Part shown: piece after piece, positions 37,428-46,415 of the stretch | How the letters are laid out: each line of letters begins with the position of its first letter | How positions within the stretch are numbered: position 1 is the first letter of the stretch | DNA from: Paracoccaceae bacterium | GTDB lineage: Bacteria > Pseudomonadota > Alphaproteobacteria > Rhodobacterales > Rhodobacteraceae | Length of the DNA stretch: 64,000 nucleotides | Direction: 5' to 3' | Assembly: GCA_021741245.1 (NCBI GenBank) | Contig: JAIOYF010000001.1 | Coordinates: 1 to 64,000 of the forward strand | Made by a program: the position numbers and the translations under genes | The notes under the pieces: model-generated | Databases searched by the model: none | Told to the model about the DNA's origin: nothing | Seen by the model: only the letters and a program-made list of their open reading frames with translations

Positions 37428-38439
37428 GTCGTGCGGCCATGGGCGCGCCAAGGATCACCAGAACGATCCGCGTCAGGTGGTGCAAGATCACAAAGCCAAG
37501 GTCCGCCCCCGCCACCAGTGCAAGCACAGTCATTTCGGCCTGCCCACCGGGTGCAAAGGCCAAGAATGCCTCAACGGGGCTTGCGATGCCCATCAGCGTA
37601 ACCGCCTCGGTAAAGGCAGCGGTCAGGGCAGCAAGGATCAGCACAAAGGCCAGACCCGACAACACGAAAGACCGCAATTCGCGCAAGGTGACACCGACAT
37701 ATTGCACACCGATGCCAATACCGATCAGCAGCTGCGCCGTCTGGATCGCCTCGGCCGGGGGGCGCACATGGACGAGGCCCGTTAGGGACAGCGCCGCCGT
37801 CACGATCATCGGCCCAAGGATGCTGGCACCGAACAGGCCAATCCGCTCTCCCCCCTTCCAGCCGATCAGGGCGGCGGCAGCCATCAGCGCAAGCTCGTTC
37901 AAGGGCACGTCGCGCAGGGGCGCGCCGATGGCCCCGGTCAGGGTCGCGCCGTAAAGCCCGGTCATGATCAGGGGCACCACGATCACAATCGCAAAGACCC
38001 GCGTGGCATGGATTAGTGACAATGCCCGCACATCGGCCCCGGCCTCTTGTCCGAATGCCACCATATCTTGCAACCCGCCGGGCATGGCCGCGTACCACGA
38101 GGTGACAGGATCAAACCCAAGCCGCCGAAAGAACGGCACGCCAACCAGACCGATCAGAACAACATAGACGGGAACCAGCGCCACGCTGCCTGCCATCTGT
38201 GGCAAGCGGCCAATGACTTCGGGTGTGATGGACGCGCCGACGGCAACACCCAAAATGGTGCGGGCAGCCACCGAAACCTGCCCCATCCCCTTGATCGGTG
38301 CACCAGCAAGCGCCGCGATCAAACAGGCCGTCATTGGCCCGAACAGAAACGGCAAAGGCAGGTGGGCTGCATAGAAGACCGCTGCACCCGCCAGTGCGAG
38401 GGCCAGCGTGGCCAATCGTTTTGCAAGATGGGAGGGCAT
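37399..38439 (-). CDS. AbrB-family membrane protein (COG3180)
   Basis: MPSHLAKRLATLALALAGAAVFYAAHLPLPFLFGPMTACLIAALAG; duplicated membrane module AFAPGGQAEMTVLALVAGADLGFVILHHLTRIVLV. Start moved in from 39234. Confidence 0.88.
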   Translation of the reverse strand: MPSHLAKRLATLALALAGAAVFYAAHLPLPFLFGPMTACLIAALAGAPIKGMGQVSVAARTILGVAVGASITPEVIGRLPQMAGSVALVPVYVVLIGLVGVPFFRRLGFDPVTSWYAAMPGGLQDMVAFGQEAGADVRALSLIHATRVFAIVIVVPLIMTGLYGATLTGAIGAPLRDVPLNELALMAAAALIGWKGGERIGLFGASILGPMIVTAALSLTGLVHVRPPAEAIQTAQLLIGIGIGVQYVGVTLRELRSFVLSGLAFVLILAALTAAFTEAVTLMGIASPVEAFLAFAPGGQAEMTVLALVAGADLGFVILHHLTRIVLVILGAPMAARLMGVTKPRG

Positions 38440-38470
38440 GGGTTCGTCCTTGTCACGTCCTGTATCCAAC

Positions 38471-38488
38471 TGTATACACCCGTACACA
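38471..38488. promoter_or_regulatory. Candidate GntR/FCD operator
   Basis: Imperfect palindrome TGTATAC-ACCC-GTACACA in the 73-bp gap between divergent abrB-like and gntR genes; an extra TGTATCC half-site lies at 38461. Confidence 0.55.
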
Positions 38489-38511
38489 AGAGTAGCAACC
38501 CGAGTCGTTGA

Positions 38512-39180
38512 ATGACCGATGACATTGAGGCACCACAGGGCCAAACCGCCTATCGCCGTTTGCTGGAAGAAATCCGCAGCGGGGCTTTGTCTCCGGGTGC
38601 GCGGTTGCGCGAAACCGATCTGGCCGAACGCCTTGGCATCAGCCGGACCCCGGTGCGCGAGGCGATCCGTCAGCTGGAGGCGGATGGTCTGGTCACCCAT
38701 ATGCCACGTCAGGGGGCCACGATCCGTGCGCTGGACTATGGTGAGGTGATCGAACTTTATGAGATGCGGGCCGTGCTGGAAGGCACCGCCGCACGGCTGG
38801 CCGCCCGCGCGGCCTCGGCCATCGAACTCGAAGAACTTGCTGCGCTGAACGACGAACTGGCCGCCGCCCCCCCCGGCCCGCAGGCGCGTGAGTTGAACCG
38901 CCAGTTCCACCGCACCTTGCTGGATGCTGCGCGCAATCGGTTCTTGGTGAAATCCATGAGCGTTTTGCAGAAGACATTGCTGATACTTGGCCCCTCGACC
39001 CTTGCCGAAGCTGAACGTGCGGCAGATGCGGTTGAAGAACATGCCGCCATTTTGCGCGGACTTGAGGCCCGTGATGGGCCAGCGGCGGAAATGGTGATGC
39101 GTGGCCACATAGAAGCCGCCCTGAAATCGCGCATCAAAAGCATGCGTGGACGTGAAATCCCGATGGAGGAAGAGGTATGA
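38512..39180 (+). CDS. GntR family transcriptional regulator (FCD/FadR type)
   Basis: YRRLLEEIRSGALSPGARLRETDLAERLGISRTPVREAIRQLEADGLVTHMPRQGATIRAL. Confidence 0.93.
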   Translation: MTDDIEAPQGQTAYRRLLEEIRSGALSPGARLRETDLAERLGISRTPVREAIRQLEADGLVTHMPRQGATIRALDYGEVIELYEMRAVLEGTAARLAARAASAIELEELAALNDELAAAPPGPQARELNRQFHRTLLDAARNRFLVKSMSVLQKTLLILGPSTLAEAERAADAVEEHAAILRGLEARDGPAAEMVMRGHIEAALKSRIKSMRGREIPMEEEV

Positions 39181-40568
39181 AGACCTGGCCCGAGGTTTTT
39201 GACGTTGCCATAGTCGGTGGCGGAAACGCAGCACTCTGTGCCGCGATCACAGCAGCCGAGGCAGGGGCCAAGGTGGTGATCCTTGAATCCGCCCCCAAGA
39301 CCTATCGCGGCGGCAACTCGCGCCATACCCGCAATTTTCGCTGCATGCACGGCGGGCCGATGTCGGTGTTGACCGACAGTTATGGCGAAGATGAGTATTT
39401 CGAAGATCTGATGCTAGTGACCAAGGGCAAGACGGACGAAGTCCTGGCCCGCATGGCCATCCGGCAATCCGAAGAATGTTTGCCTTGGATGGAACGGCGC
39501 GGCGTGCGCTTTCAGCCATCGCTTTCGGGCACCTTGTCGCTCAGCCGGACCAATGCGTTCTTTCTGGGCGGGGGCAAGGCCCTTGTGAACGCCTATTACA
39601 ACACGGCGGCCGATCTGGGCGTGAGCGTGGCCTATGACGCCGAGGTGACCCATGTGCATCGTGATGGCAACCGCATCACCCATCTGGAAGTCAAGATTGC
39701 GGGCGCGCCCAAAACGATCAAGGCACGTGCCTTTGTGCTTGCCTCGGGCGGGTTTCAGGCCGATCTGGACTGGCTGGCGCGGGCTTGGGGGCCAGCGGCC
39801 AAGAACTTCTTGATCCGGGGCACGCCCTATAACCGGGGCGTCGTTTTGCGCGATATGCTGGATCAGGGCGCAGACAGCGTTGGCGACCCGACGCAATGCC
39901 ATGCCGTGGCCATTGATGGTCGCGCCCCCAAATATGACGGGGGCATTGTGACACGGCTGGATTGCGTGCCGTTTTCCGTCGTGGTCAACCGCGAGGGGGA
40001 TCGGTTCTATGACGAGGGCGAGGATGTCTGGCCAAAGCGTTATGCCATCTGGGGCCGTCTGGTGGCCGCACAGCCCGATCAGGTTGCCTATGCGCTGATC
40101 GATTCCAAATCCATTGATCTGTTCATGCCTTCGGTCTTTCCGGCCATCAAGGCCGACACGATCGAGGATCTGGGTCGCCAGATGGGGCTTGATCCGGCGC
40201 ATCTGCGCCGCACGGTTGACGGGTTCAACGCCGCCTGCCAGCCGGGCACCTTTCACCCGACACAGTTGGACGGACTTCGGACGCATGGCCTGAACGTGCC
40301 AAAGACCAACTGGGCACGGCCCTTGGATACGGCACCGTTTTATGGCTACCAGCTGCGCCCCGGCGTGACCTTTACCTATCTGGGGCTAAAGGTCGACACG
40401 CGGGCACAGGTGCATAGCCCTGATGGCCCGCTGACAAACCTATGGGCGGCCGGAGAGATCATGGCAGGCTCTATCCTTGGACAAGGCTATCTTGCGGGCT
40501 TTGGCATGACCATTGGAACCGTTTTTGGACGCATCGCAGGCGCGGAGGCCGCATCCCATGTCGCTTGA
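39177..40568 (+). CDS. tcuA: FAD-dependent tricarballylate dehydrogenase-like protein
   Basis: FDVAIVGGGNAALCAAITAAEAGAKVVILESAPKTYRGGNSRHTRNFRC, WAAGEIMAGSILGQGYLAGFGMTIGTVFGRIAG; followed by TcuB. Confidence 0.88.
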   Translation: MKTWPEVFDVAIVGGGNAALCAAITAAEAGAKVVILESAPKTYRGGNSRHTRNFRCMHGGPMSVLTDSYGEDEYFEDLMLVTKGKTDEVLARMAIRQSEECLPWMERRGVRFQPSLSGTLSLSRTNAFFLGGGKALVNAYYNTAADLGVSVAYDAEVTHVHRDGNRITHLEVKIAGAPKTIKARAFVLASGGFQADLDWLARAWGPAAKNFLIRGTPYNRGVVLRDMLDQGADSVGDPTQCHAVAIDGRAPKYDGGIVTRLDCVPFSVVVNREGDRFYDEGEDVWPKRYAIWGRLVAAQPDQVAYALIDSKSIDLFMPSVFPAIKADTIEDLGRQMGLDPAHLRRTVDGFNAACQPGTFHPTQLDGLRTHGLNVPKTNWARPLDTAPFYGYQLRPGVTFTYLGLKVDTRAQVHSPDGPLTNLWAAGEIMAGSILGQGYLAGFGMTIGTVFGRIAGAEAASHVA

Positions 40569-41640
40569 CACTTCCCCCCCCGATCTGCGCCAAGAGGCGC
40601 GTCGTCAGATCGAAATCTGCAATGCTTGCCGCTATTGCGAAGGCTATTGCGCCGTGTTCCCGGCGATGACCCATCAAAAGGCCTTTGCTGATGGCGATAT
40701 CACCCAATTGGCGAACCTGTGCCACAATTGCCGGGGCTGTTACTATGCCTGCCAATATACCGAACCGCATGAATTTGCGTTGAACCTGCCCGCCGCCTTG
40801 GCCGAGGTTCGGGTGGAAAGCTGGGAGCGGCTGATCCGGCCGCATGGCTTTTCCCGCCTGTTCCAGACCAACGGAACGGCGATTGCGGGATTGTTGGTCG
40901 TCACGCTGGCATGGTTCTTCTGGGCCCTGTTCGCCTTTCGCCCCGAGTCGGGTGTCGGGTTCTACGCCCATCTGTCGCATATTGTGATGGTTGCGATTTT
41001 CGTGCCCGTCTTCTTGGCACCTCTTGCCCTGATCGCATGGTCGGTGCGCGACTATTGGCGCGAGGTTGGGGGCGGGAGCGTGCGACTTGCGCATATCTGG
41101 TCCGCACTCGGCGCTGCAGGGCGGATGAAGAACCTGTCAGGCGGGCATGGTGAGGGCTGCAATTTTGAAAATGGCGACCGCTTTACCGATTGGCGGCGCG
41201 TCTTTCATCAGTTGATGATGTATGGCTTCTTGCTGTGCTTTGCCTCCACTTCTGTCGCCACCTTGATGCACTATGTCCTTGATTGGAAAGCACCCTATTC
41301 ACTGTTGTCACTGCCCAAGCTGCTGGGGGTGCCCGGTGGCTTGATGATGGTGGTCGGGGCCTTTGGTCTTGCCCGGCTAAAGATGAAGGCTGATCCCGAG
41401 CTTGGTGCGCGGCGGGTCTGGAAGGGTGAGATGGCGTTCATCTTGTTGTTGGGCGCCGTGGCCGCCACGGGTCTTGGCCTTTATGCGGTAAAGGGCAGCG
41501 GACTGGTGCCAACGGTGCTGGCCATTCACCTTGCCACGGTGATGACGCTGTTCTTGCTGATGCCGTATTCCAAGATGGTGCACGGCTTTTTCCGCCTTGC
41601 CGCATTGGTTGCGGATGCGGCCAAGCAAGACAAGGCTTAG
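40558..41640 (+). CDS. tcuB: Tricarballylate utilization 4Fe-4S/heme membrane protein
   Basis: QIEICNACRYCEGYCAVFPAM...NLCHNCRGCYYACQYTEPHEFALN two CxxCxxxC-type clusters; multiple TM helices. Confidence 0.9.
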   Translation: MSLDTSPPDLRQEARRQIEICNACRYCEGYCAVFPAMTHQKAFADGDITQLANLCHNCRGCYYACQYTEPHEFALNLPAALAEVRVESWERLIRPHGFSRLFQTNGTAIAGLLVVTLAWFFWALFAFRPESGVGFYAHLSHIVMVAIFVPVFLAPLALIAWSVRDYWREVGGGSVRLAHIWSALGAAGRMKNLSGGHGEGCNFENGDRFTDWRRVFHQLMMYGFLLCFASTSVATLMHYVLDWKAPYSLLSLPKLLGVPGGLMMVVGAFGLARLKMKADPELGARRVWKGEMAFILLLGAVAATGLGLYAVKGSGLVPTVLAIHLATVMTLFLLMPYSKMVHGFFRLAALVADAAKQDKA

Positions 41641-41671
41641 GTTCAAGCCCCACCTTTGGGGCGGATGGCGG

Positions 41672-42994
41672 TCACCGATACCGCTCCAACATCGGGCGCA
41701 GGGCAACCCGCGCCTTCAGTTTGGCGGCCATCAGATAGATGCCGCCAATCTTGCGGTGCAAAAACAGCGTGGCCGGGGGTGGCACATGGGTCAGATCGCG
41801 TTCCGATCCCATGGCAAGCCCCATGTCACGCAGCGTCTCGATCAGGGCGGCATTGGCAAAATCAAAGGGTTCGGATTGGCGCAGGGGGGCCATGGCGGTG
41901 TCGAACATCGCCATGATCAGGTCCTGATGCCGGGCAGAGGTGCTGGCGTCAAAATACCCGATCCGCAGCATGGCCTCCCTGATGGTGGCGGCGTCGCCCC
42001 CCAGTGCTGCGTTCAAGAGCTGTCGGAAATCTTGCGCAAGCGCAGGATCGATGGCCATGACTGCCCCGAAATCCAGCAAGACGATGCGACCAGAGGCGGG
42101 ATCAAAGCGATAATTCGCAAGGTTCGGGTCGGTCTGCATCAGATGGAAGGTAAACAACTCGCGCAAGACAAGGTCGATCATCTGGGTGGCGACATGGTCG
42201 CGCAAGGCCTGCGGCGCATCGGTCAGGGCATCCAGCGGTTGGCTTTCGATATAGGACATCGCCAAAACCTGCGGCGTGCTAGTATCTTGATGCAACTCTG
42301 GCAGCCGAAACACATCCGAGCCGGATAAAAGGGTGTGAAACGCGCTCAGATGGCGGGCTTCGGCCAGATAATCGGCCTCCATGTGCAACTGGCGCTTCGC
42401 CTCATTCAGGATCGGGACCAGATCCATGTCGCGCGGGACAATCCCCGGCAGGCGCAATAGGGCTGCCACGTTGTCGATATCGCTGTCGATGCTGGCACGC
42501 ACGCCCGGATATTGCACCTTGATCGCCAGATCCCGGCCATCGGGCATGCGGGCGCGGTGGACCTGCCCGATGGATGCGGCGGCAAAGGGGCGCAGGTCAA
42601 ACCGCGCAAACCGCCCATACCACCCCGCGCCCCATTCGGCATTCAACACCCCTTGCAGCTGTTTGGGCGGCATGTGCGGGGCCTCGGCGCGCAAGGTGGC
42701 CATGATGGCCGTCATTTCGGGCGGCAGAACTAGGCCGGTGTCCATCGACAGCATCTGCCCCAACTTCATCGCGGCGCCGCGCATTTGCCCAAGGTCGCGT
42801 GTGACGCGGCTTGCAATGGCGGGGGTCAGCAGCATGCCGGGCAGGCGTGGCCGTTCGCCGTTTGCCATCTGGCGCACACCGCTTGCGACCATGTCACCCA
42901 CGATGCCCGTGGCCAGACCGCCCATGCGAAACATCCGGCCAAGCCTGCCGCCGGGCACTGGATAGGCCCCGTCCTTACGATCCGTGCGCGACAT
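41672..42994 (-). CDS. ABC1/UbiB-family atypical kinase (AarF)
   Basis: MKLGQMLSMDTGLVLPPEMTAIMATLRAEAPHMP (KxGQ motif), AAASIGQVHRARMPDGRDLAIKVQYPGV, QTDPNLANYRFD...LLDFGAV. Confidence 0.93.
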   Translation of the reverse strand: MSRTDRKDGAYPVPGGRLGRMFRMGGLATGIVGDMVASGVRQMANGERPRLPGMLLTPAIASRVTRDLGQMRGAAMKLGQMLSMDTGLVLPPEMTAIMATLRAEAPHMPPKQLQGVLNAEWGAGWYGRFARFDLRPFAAASIGQVHRARMPDGRDLAIKVQYPGVRASIDSDIDNVAALLRLPGIVPRDMDLVPILNEAKRQLHMEADYLAEARHLSAFHTLLSGSDVFRLPELHQDTSTPQVLAMSYIESQPLDALTDAPQALRDHVATQMIDLVLRELFTFHLMQTDPNLANYRFDPASGRIVLLDFGAVMAIDPALAQDFRQLLNAALGGDAATIREAMLRIGYFDASTSARHQDLIMAMFDTAMAPLRQSEPFDFANAALIETLRDMGLAMGSERDLTHVPPPATLFLHRKIGGIYLMAAKLKARVALRPMLERYR

Positions 42995-43097
42995 GCGTGT
43001 TTCCTTTTGCCAAGCGTATAGCGCTAGATGGTGCGCGTGCCGCCCATTGCCAGTGGTGCCGTCTGCGCGTCGTTGGCGCAGACCAAACTGGCATAGC

Positions 43098-43649
43098 TCA
43101 GGACTGCACCGCGCCAAACAGCGCCACCAAGTCGCGCTTTAGCCTGCGTAGAACCTCGGCCATGGTCAGATCGTCGGACGAGATAAACTCGACAAGCCGG
43201 GTGTTTTCTACATTGAACAAGGCTCGCCCCAGATCGACGGGGTCAATGCCCGCGCTGACTTTGCCCTTTTGGATCAGCGTCTTTACCTCTGCGATCAAGA
43301 CGCGGGCGATCCGATCATCCAGATCGCGGTAAAGTTTCTCGAAGCGGGGATCAGAATCACTGACCGATGCGGCGATGACCTGCCGCCAGACGGCCTTGTC
43401 CAAATGGGTCAGCGTATGGTCGCAGATGATATCAGCAAAGTTCAGCACAAGGTCAACCAAGGAGGTGCATTTGCCCGACAACCGTTGCGACATGGTTTCC
43501 AGCAGCTTACGGTCGCTTTTGGCCACCGAGGCCAAGAGCACACCAGACTTGGTGCCATAGTAGTTATAGACCGTGACACCAGAGACACCTGCAATTTCGG
43601 CAATAGCCTCTATCGTGATGTTTTCAAGGCCAGATTCGGAAAAAACCGG
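43098..43649 (-). pseudogene. TetR-family regulator, 5'-truncated
   Basis: Frame encodes PVFSESGLENITIEAIAEIAGVSGVTVYNYYGTKSGVLLASVAKSDRK... (TetR HTH) but is preceded by in-frame TAG (43650-43652) and has no ATG before the HTH. Confidence 0.8.
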
Positions 43650-43651
43650 CT

Positions 43652-44293
43652 ATGCTGCGGGTCCGGGCTCCGGTTTCGCAGCGGCAGGCAGTGAGGTCGG
43701 GGATTGCCATTTGGGCGCTGTTCTTTGGCGTCTGGATGATGGCAAGCCGTCTGGGATGGGTGAACGCGCTGTTGGTGCCGCCGCCCGAGCAGGTGTTCCA
43801 CGCCATCTTTACTCTGTTTGCTGAACAGGACTTTGCCTCGGATGTCCTCATTTCGGTGATGCGGGTGTTGGTGGCCTTTGCCTTGGCCTGCGTGGTGGCT
43901 GTGCCCTTGGGCCTTGCCATGGGGGCGTTCCCGGCCATTGACGCTGTTCTGTCCCCCTCTGTGTCGGCGTGGCGCTATCTGCCCGCGCCGAGTTGATCGA
44001 GACGGGCCTGACCCTTGGCGCAAGCCAAAGAGTGACGGTGTTTCACATCATCCTGCCCGCTGTTCTGCCCAATATCGTCACGGCAATGCGTCAGATGTTG
44101 GCGATTGTCTGGACCTATCTGGTGATCGCGGAAATCGTTGCGTCGACCACCGGCATCGGGGCGATGATGATGCGGGCGCGACGGTTTTTGCACACTGATG
44201 AAATCATGGCCGGGATCATCGTGATTGGTGCATTGGGGATGCTGACTTCTCGGTCCTGCATCGCCGTCTGTTCCCCTATTTTCAGGAGTCGCG
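43652..44293 (+). pseudogene. ABC transporter permease (nitrate/taurine type), frameshifted/deleted
   Basis: Frame 1 ...SPSVSAWRYLPAPS* (43652-43996), then frame 2 AELIETGLTLGASQRVTVFHIILPAVLPNIVTAMRQMLAIVWTYLVIAEIVA (43969-44304), then a third-frame tail VLHRRLFPYFQESR*. Confidence 0.85.
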
Positions 44294-44296
44294 CTG

Positions 44297-44910
44297 ATGG
44301 CTGATCGTCTGCTGCATCTTGATGGCGTCTCGAAAACCTTTGGCTTGGCGGGCGGCAAGACCGGGGCATGGTGTTTCAGGCCTATACTTCGTTCGACTGG
44401 CTGTCGGTGGGCAAGAACGTCGAATTTGGCATGCGGATCAACGGTATCCCGGCGCGTGAGCGTAAGGAACGGGCGGCGCATTTCATCAACCTTGTGGGTC
44501 TTGGCAAGTTTATCGATACCTATCCCTCGCGCCTGTAGGGGGGCATGCGGCAAAGGGTGGCCATTGCCCGCACGCTGGCCAATGCGCCAGAGGTCTTGTT
44601 GATGGATGAACCCTTTGGCGCGCTGGACGCCGAGACCCGCTGGCAGATGCAAGAGTTCATGGTCAACGTGGCCGAGGCATCGGGAACGACCATCATCATG
44701 GTCACCCATGATATCGAAGAGGCGACCTTTCTGGCCGACAAGATCGTGTTCCTGTCCAGTCATCCGGGCCGTTTGCGCGAAGAAATCGTGCCGCAGTTCA
44801 AACCCGGCGCGCGGATCAGGAACAAGGAAGACATGTTGGAATTGCCCGGCTACGGCGAGATGGAACGCAAGATCATGCGCATGATGCGCGAAGAGGGCGA
44901 ACGGGTATGA
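44297..44910 (+). pseudogene. ABC transporter ATPase, Walker A deleted and amber stop in the signature motif
   Basis: MADRLLHLDGVSKTFGLAGGK then out of frame [91 protein letters not shown]. Confidence 0.88.
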
Positions 44911-45629
44911 GCTTTGACTTTCAGGGCCGCCATGTCGTGATCACCGGGTCCAGCCGGGGCATAGGCCGAGGCATCGCCGAGGGCTTTGCCGCCGCCGGGG
45001 CGATCTTGCATCTGATCGCCAATGATGGGGCCGTGCATGCGGTGGCAAAGACGCTGGGGGCCACATCCGCCGTGGCCGATATCGTGGATAAGGCGCAGGT
45101 GGTGGCAGCTTTGACACCGCTTGGCCGGATTGACGTGCTGATCAACAACGCGGGGCTGGAGTTGATGACGCCGATCAACGATCCGTCGGATGCGACCTCG
45201 GACGCCTATCGCCGGATCATCGATATCAATGTGAATGGCACGGCTTTGGTCACTGCGGCAAGTCTGGACCGGATGCAGGACGGGGGTGCTGTCATCAACA
45301 CTGCCTCGATCTGGGGGCGGTTGGCAGAGGCCCGCTTTGGGGCCTATGTCGCCTCCAAACACGCCATCATCGGGCTGACCAAGACATAGGCCCGCGAACT
45401 TGGCCCGCGCATCTTGGTCAATGCCGTGGCGCCGGGGCCGACGGATACCCCGCTTTTGGGCTTTGATCAGATGACCGAGGATCAAAAGGCGCTTGAGACG
45501 ACGAACCCCTTGCGCCGTATCGGCAGGCCCGAAGAAGTGGCCGCGGCGGTTGTGTTTCTGGCCGGGCCGGGGGCCACGCTGTTTACCGGGCAATGCCTTG
45601 GCGCGAATGGCGGGGCGGCGATGTATTGA
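44907..45629 (+). pseudogene. SDR family oxidoreductase interrupted by a TAG codon
   Basis: MSFDFQGRHVVITGSSRGIGRGIAEGFAAAG...[38 protein letters not shown]...GQCLGANGGAAMY; TAG at 45387-45389, same frame on both sides. Confidence 0.87.
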
Positions 45630-46408
45630 TGGAAAGCCACATGAACACAGTGTTTTACGCAGATTTACCATGGCCCGAGGTGGAGGCCCGCATCGCCGCA
45701 GGGGCCCCAGTGTTCTTGCCGCTTGGCGCGACTGAACAGCATGGCCGTCACATGGCGCTGAATGTCGACGTTGTGTTGCCCACAGCAATTGCGGCGCGAG
45801 CGGCGGCAAAGGTTGGCGGCTTGGTCCTGCCAACGGTGGCATATGGTAACCGTTCCCAACCCAAAACGGGCGGAGGGCCGCAGTTTCCGGGGACGCTGAA
45901 CCTATCGGCACATACCTTTTCGCTGATCGTGCGCGATGTGATCTGTGAGCTTTATCGTCAGAACGTGCGCAAGATCGTGACCGTTAATGGCCACTATGAA
46001 AACATCGCCCCCACGATCGAAGGGATCGAACTTGCGCTGGATGCCATTGGACGCGACCGGGCAGGTAATCTGATCATTCTGCGCATCGACCATTGGGATC
46101 TGGTGCGCCCTGAGACCCTGACCCGGATTTTCCCCGACGGGTCTCCGGGGATTGAGTTGGAGCATGCCTCGGTCATCGAGACCTCGATGATGATGGCGCT
46201 GCGCCCCGACCTTGTCGATCTGTCCAAGGCAAGCCACGATGGCCCTGCCCAGTTCCTGCCCTATGATCGCTATCCCAAACCCTGCGATGAGGTGCCCGCT
46301 TCGGGTGTGTTGTCGCTGACCGAAGGGTCATCTGCCGAAAAGGGCGAATGGCTTTTGGCCGATTGTGAGGCGGGCATCGTCGAGATCATTGCGCGCGAAT
46401 TTGGCTAG
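45629..46408 (+). CDS. Creatininase family protein
   Basis: FLPLGATEQHGRHMALNVDVVLPTAIAARAA, VNGHYENIAPTIEGIELAL, IELEHASVIETSMMMALRPDLV. Confidence 0.9.
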   Translation: MESHMNTVFYADLPWPEVEARIAAGAPVFLPLGATEQHGRHMALNVDVVLPTAIAARAAAKVGGLVLPTVAYGNRSQPKTGGGPQFPGTLNLSAHTFSLIVRDVICELYRQNVRKIVTVNGHYENIAPTIEGIELALDAIGRDRAGNLIILRIDHWDLVRPETLTRIFPDGSPGIELEHASVIETSMMMALRPDLVDLSKASHDGPAQFLPYDRYPKPCDEVPASGVLSLTEGSSAEKGEWLLADCEAGIVEIIAREFG

Positions 46409-46415
46409 GGCGCGC

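Noticed and set aside
38440-39234. N-terminal 265-aa extension of the abrB-like ORF
   Set aside because: Extension overlaps the clear GntR gene on the opposite strand; the membrane protein plausibly starts at MPSHLAK (38439).
44536-45389. Two in-frame TAG codons with conserved protein sequence on both sides (ATPase signature and SDR), suggesting amber recoding/readthrough
   Set aside because: The same operon has frame-changing deletions, loss of Walker A and a truncated tetR, so ordinary pseudogenisation explains the TAGs better; no recoding signal or suppressor tRNA was seen.
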